Assembly (NCBI GenBank): GCA_936440205.1
Contig: OW387147.1
Location: 23,523,629 to 23,587,628 of the forward strand
Origin: Lepidonotus clava
Lineage: Eukaryota; Annelida; Polychaeta; Phyllodocida; Polynoidae
Length of the DNA: 64,000 nucleotides
Reading direction: 5' to 3'
In this document: positions 33,661 to 45,500 of the stretch, one piece after another
How positions within the stretch are numbered: position 1 is the stretch's first letter
How the letters are laid out: each line of letters begins with the position of its first letter
Notes under the pieces: model-generated
Told to the model about the DNA's origin: nothing
Databases searched by the model: none
The model's input: the letters and a program-made list of their open reading frames with translations, nothing else
Made by a program: the position numbers and the translations under genes

Positions 33661-36503
33661 AGGCCTTCAGTTATGTTTGATTGTGGTTTCTATAGCAATG
33701 TTTTTTCTAACAATATGACAATAATAACTGAATGGTCCATGATAACTTAGAGATAAAATGGGTTACCCTTTCTTGTATTCAATATGGAATGTGGTCAATA
33801 AATAAGAAACATTTGGAAAATGAAAGCCTGACCCCTATGGGGATAGAACCCCAGACCTCTCACACACAAAGCAGGGAACATACCACTGAGCTACTGAGGA
33901 TTGCACTGGTTGGTAGGGTCAAGCCATTACATTTATGCTAGTACTTTTACTATTGCTACAATTACTGCTATGAGTCCATGCCTACATATATTTAGTTATA
34001 TCTAGACATATAAATTATACATAACTATGTATGTATACATACATACATAGTTAGTACATGTCATACATAAATCTAGACATATATATTATGCCTAACTGTA
34101 TAATATTATGTATGTATGTATATATACATACATATAGTTATGCATACTATAATGTCTAGATATCACTCCTATCAGATTATCTGAATATATGTATGACATG
34201 GACTAATCTAGTAATTATTGTAGTAATAGTAATAGTACTAGCATAAATGCAATGGCTTGACCCTACCAACCAGTGCAATCCTCAGTAGCTCAGTGGTATG
34301 TTCCCTGCTTTGTGTGTGAGAAGTCCGGGGTTCTATCCCCACAGGGGTCAGACATTCCTTTTCTAAATGTTTCTTATTTATTGACCACATTCCAACTTGA
34401 ATACAAGAAAGGGTTACCTATTTTATCTCTAAGTTATCAAAGACTATTCAGTTATTTAGAAATGGAGGATACAATGAAATCCTAGGTATAGTTCATGAAT
34501 CAAGTCCAATGAATAAAAGATATCACTCATATTGTTTGAAAAACCATAATAAAACTTACCATGACTGAAGAATGTAACCAGAACGTTCTATAATGTTTTA
34601 ATAACGTCACGGTGTGATGTCGCAATGGGAGGTTGCAGCAACGTTATTGGGAGCCATCAAAATAACGCAACAAGACCCAAAACAGTACCAAACAGAACGT
34701 TGCTGCAACATTATAATAATGTCATGTGCTTGCCTGGGCAACTAGAGTCACATGCCTTCACTTTCTCTCCACATTCTGATCTCCTGTGCCTTATCTACCG
34801 CTCATCTACACGTAACACTGTCCTCAGTCAGCCCCTTCTCCAGTACCTCAACTCCATGGCTCCAAGTACCAAGTCTTTTCCCAGTGTCATAGGAACTAAT
34901 TGAAACTATTGAATTGGTTTGCACCATTAGTAATAGGGTGGTAGCGTGTGGGCCCAGCATCTGACGTCTTGTTTCCCCTGCTCATCCGGTTGCTTGTGCT
35001 AAACTTGTGCAATACCATTATCATAGCCTAGTTGTTCCTCTAGCCTTAATTCATCTACAGGTGGCCACACACTACAACCTTATGACCCGACCCGATCGTC
35101 GCAGATCACGTATGATTCTACACACACTGATCGGGTCGTAGTGTGTCGTGTGGTCTGTGGCCGCCTTAAGTCCAATCATAGAGAGTAATTGGCCTAACTG
35201 CACTGTATAGGCATATCACTTGTGTCTTGTGATCAGTTTTCTCTTCATTTCTAGACTCTTAAAAGATAAGACACAAGAAAGAAGTCGGTATTGACATGTT
35301 GAGAACCAAGTAGGAATGGTTTATTTCATCCAGAAACTAGGGCTTTTATACCACTAGGACTCATGCTGGTTGGTCAATACAGGTCACATGATTGTCGTGA
35401 CACCTTGTGTCATCACTTTCGGTACCATCTTTCTTGTACTCAAATATTCATGATCTCGCGCACGTTCCTTACTCTTCTGCTGCGTCACAAACACTTGTTC
35501 CAAAAAGGGAACCTTCGTTAACTCATAGAATTACCTAAATAATCACAGATACACAACTGTCAGCAGAAAATGAACAACTTATACAAGAATATAAGATGCT
35601 ATTACTATCTTAATTCGTCCCTTAAAGCTTGTGCCTCAGGAATTATAGGTCTCTGAACACTTGTAGTCATCACATTGTCAATGGAACTATTTTGTATATA
35701 TAAAGTTTATCATTTTGAATTTTTGGGATAAATATCTTACCTTATATTGATCAGCATGGCCTGCCAGAATTCTTTGGACTGTACTATGCAATGGGCTCAG
35801 CTCTGATAATGGAAGGTTTCATGTCTGGCTGTTACCATGTGTGTCCAAGCTACACTAACTTCCAGTTTGGTGAGTTCATATAATTTATTTTTTTTATCAG
35901 GATTCCAACCCCTGTACTTTCATTAATGTCCTGCCCTCTCAAAAGTGGGTGAAGCTATTATTTCCCTGGGGGACAATAATGCTTGTCTATGAATGCTATG
36001 CCAATCATTGTGTTGTCGGTCCACATTTTGAATCATTTTCTGTGTAATTGATATAGAATAAATTAAGTACAGACCGATGGTGCACTCAGCAATTGTAATT
36101 ACCCCATTTTACATATGCCTATGTCTCAGGCTAAAGTCCTTGAGGGTGTATGCAAACCAGGGCAATAACAATTGCTTTGAGCCACCTTGGTCATGCATTA
36201 GATCTGAAGATCAAACTTAATACAGGGAATATGCTAAAAATGACACTAAATTCAGAAAATAAATGGGCCATTCAAAAACGATGCTAGTTGTATATTTTCT
36301 TTCCATTGTAAGTCATAAAGCATATAATGCAAGCTGTCGAAAAATATCCTTAGAATATTTATGAAGTCATATAATAGTTGTTAGGTATTTTGGCCAATAC
36401 ATATATACATATTTCGGTAAAATCAATCTACTTTTTAAATTATTGACTTTGAGGTCCAAATCAAATAGCAGAACCACATAACCAAATGTCATCAAAAATG
36501 CTA

Positions 36504-36543
<40 letters not shown>

Positions 36544-39500
36544 TTCAAAATCATTTCTTTCATTCTACTTTTGTATAACATGTTGTTTGGAATATTCTTA
36601 ATGATAAAAAGATTCTGTCCATTTAATCAGAACGAAACATCATTTTGTGTTTCAGATACAGCCTTCATGTACATGATGGCCTGGCTGTGCATGTTGAAGA
36701 TTTATCAGAAGCGTCACCCAGATATAAACACACAGGCCCATGTTGCATATTTTGCTATTGCATGGGCGGTGCTGTTGGCAGTGCTTGGAGTTGTAAGTTG
36801 GTTTTTTAACAAATTCTTAACTTTGACAGGGATAGGCACCAAGAATTCATCCCTATGTTCATCTTTTATTTATTCTCACATGAAAACATATAGGGAAAAG
36901 GTAAACCATTATGATTATAGCTCTCATTATTTACTAAAGGTGAGAGTTGACAGGCCTGTAATGTTTTGAGAAAGAATGAAGCTTGATATGAATTATTCAG
37001 TTTCATAAAGTGAATTGATGAGTGTCATGATAAGTATGCTTTTTATTATTGTTATTGATTATTCCTTTTAGGTGTATGGTCATTTGGTATACTGGATCCT
37101 GGCATCAATTGTTCACATGGTGGTGATACTCCTTCTCACCTCTCAGGTCTACTATTCAGAAGCATTAAAACTTGGTGAGTTTAGCAATTTCTTCTGTTCT
37201 TTTCATGGTTTGAGATTATGGCATGGGGATGAAGGGGAATGGCAGGAATGACTTTGATTTAGGAAATGCAATAAGAAACAACCCTCTTAAAAGAATAACC
37301 GACTTTTAATCCATTACAGGATCCCAAAACCAGCAATTTATGTCAGACTTATAAGAAGATCACAATAAATCAAAACTGTTATGTCAACATGCTTATTTCT
37401 GAATGAAAGACTGACTAAGATAATGTTCTTAACTATAGGAGACTATGAAAAAATAAACTTAGTGATATTCAACTAACTCTAAAACATTCAAACCGATTAA
37501 AATTTTACCAAACCTAAGGATTAGGTACCTTAATTATGTCTGTAGCCTTATTGAAAAGCCAGAAAGGACAGGAGTCACTGACTAAATTTGATCGCTGGAA
37601 GTTGATGAATCCAAAACTGGTCATCATTTCTGTATAATCCTTTATACAACTTTCGTACCTGTTCCACCAAATCTTGTATCTAAACTACTTCATTTTACAA
37701 ATTTTATTTAAAATTAAAACCCTATTCATATCTAATGAGAGATTTTTTAATTTTGAGACCTTTCGTTTTTGACACTAGGGGATACATATGTGCCTTATTT
37801 AGTGAACTCTCTTTAAATTTGTATACAAAATTCTTTCAAATTCTCATTTTAACTTTGCTATCAATAATTTCTGATGTGAAATGTAAAACTTTCATGGTTT
37901 ATTTTTTTTCCACCAGGGGGCATAGATGTGAACAGTACATTATCCTTTTAACCTTAAATCATCTCATATTTTCAACCTAATTTCAATCATGAAAATTAAA
38001 ATTTTAAATCAAGGTTTCTATGCAAATTAGCTGATATGATCGACAAGAGTATTCAAACCATTTCATATGATACCCTATTCAACATGCAAAAGTAGACAAT
38101 AAATCATTTTAAAGCTTGAGTTAATTTCCTAATCAGTGCCTCAAATCAGATTTTTATTATCTTAATTGAGAGGGGTGGGTCAATGGTCCCGATTTGCAAG
38201 ATATTAGATGAATTCCAGAGGGAAATCCATGGAAATACTGGGAAATCAAGCAATTCATAATGTGCTTGGTCTAACGCTACGTCTCCATACATCCATCATC
38301 CATTGCCTGTCTTTCACCTCCTGTTATTAAATTTTGTCATAGATCGCTTCCAGAGAAATTTCATTATGGAAGGCGGACAGTCAATAGTAAAGAATAGGAT
38401 GCATCAATAAATGACAGATGGTGGATGACTTATGAAGGATGATGGAGCCAAGTATGAATATTATGGAGACGTAGCTCAAAGGGTTGATTTAGGGGGAAAA
38501 AGGTAAAACATTGAATGAAAAAGATCTGATCATTAACGCCTTTTTTTCCCTTTCAGTTAAAAATCTCTGTCAAGGAAATCTTTGCAGTGGTCGCCCAGAG
38601 CATCTTGTAAGTTACTTTCTACATTCATCCCAAGAACCTGACTTACGGACACACTGTGGACTCCTAAAGCCAATGATCCACTTTGCAATATTCTTTTAAA
38701 CGATTAACAAAAAGAGAAGGAAACCAATTTCAAGACCGACTTTTTCTTCTTATTTCCATAATCAGTTTCACAATTAAACATGTTGGCCCTAAAATTGGTC
38801 CACAAACCACATACCCATGATCGGTTCTAGGACATATACCCCTGGGACACTTACCCCTGGGACACTTACCCCTGGGACACTTACCCCTGGGACACTTACC
38901 CCTGGGACACTTACCCCCTGGGACACTTACCCCCTGGGACACTTACCCCCTGGGACACTTACCCCCCTAGGACACTTACCCCCTGGACACTTACCCCCCT
39001 AGGACACTTACCCTCTAGGACACTTACCCCCTGGACACTTACCCACTGGACACTTATCCCCCTAGGACACTTACCCCCTAGGACTCTTACCCCCTGGACA
39101 CTTACCCCCTAGGACACTTACCCCCCCTCCTTCGCTTATGATGTAGGGGAAATTGGCTTACACCTGTTTGGTAGTTTTAATCCTGTTGTTTTATGTGCCA
39201 GTCATCGGCCCCCAGTCTTAATTGGGGCCCATGAGGGGTGGGTCCCACCAGGCCCCACTTCCACAGTTTGTAATAATGGGGACTAAACTAAATATATATT
39301 CCTCTCTTCTGATAGTTCTTTAGGATTCATACCTGAAAGGCTTACTCTTCCCTATTCCTAGTCACTATTTTCCACAGTTTGTAATAATGGGGAGTAAACT
39401 AAATATATATCCCTCTCTTCTAATAGTTCTTTAGGATTCATACGTAAAAGGCTAACTCGTCCCTATTCCTAGTCACTAGTTTCCACTATTATACATATTA

Positions 39501-42500
39501 TATATATTCTTAAATTCAACATGCAACTCATGGACCTCACCCTCGAGGGCCCCCTCCCAGGGGAGGGCTGACGGTTGAACGTCCTAGAGTAAACATGAGG
39601 GGATTAATGGGTGTCCCTTAGAAGACATCCAAGGAAATTATGTGGTAAGAACTTAGACTTTCTAATGGAAAGCAAACTAAATAAATATCCCTCTCTTCTA
39701 ATAGGATTCATACCTAAAAGGCTAACTTGTCCCTACTCAACAGTTAGTGGATGGGGAAGTGTCAAAACATCATTGGACCAAGTTTTTTGAGGTCAGGGGT
39801 TAAGTGTCCAGGGGGTAAGTGTCCAGGGGGTAAGTGTCCAGGGGGTAAGTGTCCAGGGGTAAGTGTCCAGGGGGTAAGTGTCCTAGGGGGTAAGTGTCCG
39901 GGAGGTAAGTGTCCGGGGGGTAAGTGTCCAGGGGGTAAGTGTCCAGGGGGTAAGTGTCCAGGGGGTAAGTGTCCAGGGGGTAAGTGTCCTAGGGGGTAAG
40001 TGTCCTAGGGGGTAAGTGTCCGGGAGGTAAGTGTCTGGGGGGTAAGTGTCCAGGGGGTAAGTGTCCAGGGGGTAAATGTCCTGTCACCCCATGATCCACT
40101 ATGAAGCTGAAAGACGAGTGTTTCCTCTGTATTAGACTTAAAATAGACAGTGGATCTATGAAAAAACATTATATGGTTGAATGATTGAAATTCAACAAAT
40201 AATTTTGGATCATGCTTAATAGTTTCTTCGGACCTCTGTCGGTTTGAAATCATGTAGAGCATGTTTCTATTTCATTTGTTGGTTCAGAAATATGTTTGGA
40301 AAAGATCAGTTGGTATGATCTGTGAACCAATTCCCAAGAAAAAAGCAAACCGACTAAGGACCAAAGACCCTTTTTTTGGTATGACACTTGGTTGATTTTG
40401 AAACTGCGGGTCCATTTTCATTGTTTCATGGATCACCACCTTAACTGTCCACAGTTCATAAACCAAATTCTCAAAATGTCAGATTGAGCCCAGGAGGTGC
40501 AAAATAGGGTGCATTCATTAGTTGCCTAACAAGTTAATCCCCTTCAAGTGTAATATCTAATTTACCTTTTTGCGGGAAACATATTACTGTGGCCCCCTCT
40601 GATTATAAGACCAACCTCACCAGCGACCACCCTGCCAGGCACAATTTTAATGGACAAGCCTTAGAGTAGGATATTTAATTAACACTCACCAGCCACCACT
40701 TTTCAAATGCAACCTCAGTTCTAATTCCCCAAGATTGGCCATTAGATTATACATTCCAAGAATAACAATACTTGTGAAAAATATTTTTTAAATGTAATAT
40801 AATACTTTCGCTAGATAAAGTTGAATTGTTTGTACACCTGCAGGATCGTGTCATATTCCTCGTGTTTGGCAACATTATCAACTTAGCAATGTAAGTACAT
40901 GAACTCATGCGTTTAATTAAAAAAGAGGGCAAACCTTTTGCAAAACAGAAAATATTATTTTGGAATTCAATCACTAAACGTGACCATTAACCTGAGGTCT
41001 GCTGTAACTAGCAATTGATTTTTTATTTATTTTGGTAACACAATCTAGCCTATAGTTTACTTACTACAAACTTATGAAGGTGTAACTTCATGAGAAGATG
41101 TACACTGTATCATAGACTCATGTAACTATGATAATGACATTGCAGGGCAATCATTGGACTTATTCTGCAGTCCGGCAACTTCGCCTCCCATCTCCTTAAT
41201 ATATTCATCGTTAACCTGACTCTGTATCTGCTGTACTACATCTTCATCAAGGTGAATTTAACCACAAAATTAGAAAGATTAGTGAAGACAATACACCATA
41301 GGCCTGCTTCAATTTAGTTTAAATGCATCAGGAATAGTTCAGGGATGTACCAATGACATATTACTTTAGTTATAATATCACAGCACGTTTTACATAATCA
41401 TTGTCTGTTGATAAAACTGTAATATATTTTGAGCGAAATAATGACAAATGTAGTTCTATTTCATATAATTATGCTAGTTTGGGATGATTTTAAGACAAAG
41501 GCTCTTGAAAAATTATAGAAAATGAACAAATGATCGTTATACATCCATCAACAATGAATGCATTTTAAAACTTATCTAGGCTAACCTGCGGGTAAAAATG
41601 TTAAAAAATGGCTATTCGTGATTGGGGGAATTATAATAATAGTTTTCAATTAAACACATTTGCTCTAAATCCTTGAGCATCCCGGTCAGGCTATCTTTGT
41701 TGCTGTCTTTGGAAGCGAAAATATATTTCATGTTTTTCTCATTTGACATTGATGCTTTTCAGTTCCGATCCAAGGAAAATGTGCTGCGCCGACCATTCTT
41801 GTTCCTTGTGATCATTCTCCAGAGTGTTTGCTGGGGATTCGCCCTATCCTACTTTTTCGCTGGCTTAACAGAATGGACGGTATGTATAAATCCTATAATT
41901 TTAAACATAATGTGATTTTCATTACACACTTAATACATAATCTGCATTATAAATCTGCATGGCTTTAGTAATACTCTTTTCCATTAAGTATGATGCATAG
42001 GGTATAAAAACTGAGGTCCTGTGCATAATCAGCCCTTGTGTAATAACTGATAAGGTAACTGGTTAGTGCACCAAAAATGCATTTTTTATAATTGTTTCAT
42101 TGTTCATGCAATTATGATGCATTGTACCAAACATCGATAGAAAGACACTCTTCCAGCTACTTTAATACTACCTATGATATATATAATTAAACTTAGAAAT
42201 GCTTAAATTACAAAGAATTACTATAGAGGGTACACCCAAAAATTCCTTATTCAGACATATTTTACACCCTTTCTCTGTGAGGTCTTTGTAAATGGGTTAA
42301 GTTAAGGTAATGGAAAGGTCACCTTCACAGACCCTTTCCAGGGTTCTTAATGTCATCTTGTAAAGGTCTTGTAAAAGTGACCATTTTATTACCTTAAATC
42401 ACCATTACAGATCGAATGTGTAAGGCAAAAATTGCCGGACGTATGTCATGTAGCCCTGCCTGAATTTATGGTACAGGCTGCAAATATTGAGCACACCTTG

Positions 42501-45500
42501 TTAGGCCTATTGGCCTCAGCACTTGTTCTATTTTTTCATTTACTTTGTCATCACTGTTCATGTTTCTCATATAATTATAGTCACCATCAGACTCGTGGGT
42601 TAGAACGATCTATCATACAGGCGTTTACATTTTCTGAAATGACATTATGAAGGGTTTTAGTATTGTGCACTTAAACGTGCGTAGTTTGTTTAATCATACT
42701 ACTGGAATTTATAATAGTTTTCGCGAGTTTGATTTAATTTGCATTACAGAAACCTGGTTAAATTACGCACTATCTAATTAATATAGATGGTTTTGTAACA
42801 TATAGGCAAGATAGAAATTCTAATGTAAATGCAGAGTTAAAGTGCAGGGGTGGTGGTATTGTGATATGCGTGAAGAAGGAACTGGCTATTTATACAGTTA
42901 TTCAAGCAAACATGTCGGATGTTAGTAAACATGTTGAACAATTTTGGATTAAAATTGATAAACCAAACTTTAAAAACCAATTGTGACCCGATCTGACAAA
43001 ATGAGTCGCAAGTCGGCAATGAGTCGCAAGTCGCAAGTCGCACAACATGCGACTTCTTGCGACTTCCGTCTCAGTATGTCAGATCGGGTCACAATTGTTA
43101 GGTGTTGTATATCGCCCCCTGAATGAGAATATCGATACAGGGATGCAAAGGGTTACGTTCTGCTATGGAAATTATTGATGTCGATTGTGGTCAATGTGAG
43201 CTTACTATATGTGGGGATTTGAATATCGATTACGTGAAAACTCGAACACAAGGGTATAAACTTCTTAAGGAACTTATGTATGAATATGGTCTACATTAAA
43301 AAATCAAAGGTTATACTAGGATAACCAATAAAAGTAAATCTTTAATAGATTTGATTTTTATAAATATGGAATATGTATGTGATTGTGGAGTTATTGATAT
43401 TGCAATTTCTGACCATATGCCTGTGTATATTGCGAAGAAGAAGCTCAGGGAAAGGAAGGATAGCTTTACTATAAAAGGGTGCTCATATAGGAACTATGAA
43501 AAACATAAGTTACAGGAGGATGACATAAATGATTGTAAATGGGATTTGTTTTGGAACAGAGATGATACTCCAAGTAGATTATGGGAAATATTTATATCTA
43601 TTTTATTAGAGCATATAGATAAACATTGTCCAATGCATGATATGAAGGTATTCACAAATAAACCTGCTTGGTTAACGGTGGATGTAGTTGAGAATATAAA
43701 ATTGCATGATACACTTTATAGAAAATTAATTAAGGAAAATAGTGACGAAAATCGATTCGCATATGTTACTCAAAAGAAATATGTCACAAAATTGATACGT
43801 AAAACCAAGTGTGCAGTAATAAGTTCCCTGTTGGATGATAATAGAAAAGATCCAAAGCAATTTGGAGACTATTACCTAGTATGACTGGTTTCAATGCCAA
43901 AGTTGGATGTGATGCTCCTCATAAAGTAACAGACCCGGTTACTAATATAGACGTGATTGGTGATGCTGAGGTAGCTGATTTACTAAATAACCATTATAGT
44001 ACTATCGGGCATAAATTAAGTAGTGGTAATAAGTCTGTTTGGGTAATAAGACACTTTTTTAAATCATTCTATTGAAAAATGAAACCTATCATTTTCATTT
44101 GAATCGATATCCGTTGAGGATGTAGAAAAAATAGTGAATGGGTTAAAGATATGTAAACCCTCCGGGATACCTAATATTAGTACTAGGTTATTTAAGGATT
44201 GCGTTGAGATGCTTTTTCCTGAACTTACTTTTATGTTTAACCAGTCATTGTATTATAACAGTGTGCCATTATCTTGGACAGAAGGTGTTGTTACACCAAT
44301 TCCAAAAGGAGGAGATAAGTCTGATATAAATAATTGACAGCCAATTACAATAACAGCGATTGTTAGAAAATAATGGAGAAATGTATACACTCGCAGATAT
44401 TATCTTAATTTTTATAAAAATGAATTACTTGACTCAAGGGAATTTGGTTTTAGTACTGCTGGTGCCATATTTAACTATCTTTACAATATTTATTGTAATA
44501 TTAATAATAACGTGGTTACTAATTCTATATATGTCGATTATTTGAAAGCGTTTGATTCTCTTGATTTAAATATACTCTTGCATGAATTAAAGCTATATGG
44601 TTTTGTTCAAAAAGCTCTCTGCTGGTGTGACAGTTATATGAATAATCGGAAAATTAAAAAAAAAGTGGGTAGAACAGTATCATTGGCTAAAGATGTTAAC
44701 TGTGGTATCGGTCAGGCAACATGTCTCAGTCCATTATTCTTTATAATTTATGTAAATGATTTATTTGGTGAGTTTGACAATAGTAAAATACAAATCAAAA
44801 TGTATGCGGATGATACTGTTATGCACGGTGGTGGAGAGCACATGCTCTTTAATTGTCAGAAAAAGCCAATTATTCCTAATAGGCATATAAATGATGAGTT
44901 AGAAAATGTATTAACATATACATATCTTGGTGTGGATATTGATAGTACTCTGCACTTTGACAAATTTGCTCAGAATGTATGGGAAAAGGTTAATTTACGT
45001 CTGTACAATTTAAAAAAAAAAAGGAATTCTATAACTGAAACTGTTGCTAATACTTTATATAAACAAACACTACAACCATTGTTTGAGTATGCAAGCTTTG
45101 TATTGGATAGTGCCCCAGCAATAGATATAAATAGATGAAATAAGTTGCAAGAAATATGCCTAAAAACAATACACTATGGAGTATTAGGCGATAATAGAAT
45201 ATCTACACTATAGACCTTGTGCAGACGTGGTCACGTGATCACTTTTTGGTGATCACCACGTGGTGATCAGGGCCACATGGCCATGGAATAAATATGAATA
45301 CATGAATTCTAAGTGGTAATAATTCCTTAGTATTGTTCAGTAAGACAATTTTTAGTAACTGTAGCGTAAATCTGTATTTTAAATGCTTCGGAATATTAAA
45401 TAACAATGATTATAATGTGATCACCAATATGGCGTCCAACCCATTTTAGACGCTTATGACGTCATCTGCACAACGTCTATATAATAGATATGGTATACAA

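Larger units (their letters stand above)
33011..35661. repeat. 2.65-kb imperfect inverted-repeat structure
   Basis: Outer arms 33011-33101 and 35572-35661 are about 88 percent identical in inverted orientation and both begin agtgttcagagacc. Inner arms 33723-33985 and 34190-34456 are also inverted copies. Between them, related blocks with aaccagaatgttataataac-like motifs lie near 33440-33600 and 34570-34720. Near the left arm a 37-bp unit with tatatataagtccctgg is duplicated (33133-33205). It may be one foldback element, or two terminal pieces of a TG-start LTR family lying head to head. Confidence 0.6.

Noticed and set aside
34286-34345. Functional tRNA gene
   Set aside because: Boxes A and B are present but the acceptor and D stems do not pair, and an inverted copy lies in the other hairpin arm. 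Better read as tRNA-derived repeat.
38817-39999. Open frames with TPGTL and KCPGG repeats
   Set aside because: They follow from a 15-bp tandem repeat read in frame; the unit length drifts and no start, splice or domain supports a protein.
38829-40082. Possible CRISPR array
   Set aside because: The unit is about 15 bp with no spacers, the genome is eukaryotic, and the two arrays are inverted copies.
42432-42650. Small membrane-protein-like frame before the LINE
   Set aside because: One hydrophobic stretch only, no domain; it may belong to the LINE leader or be chance.
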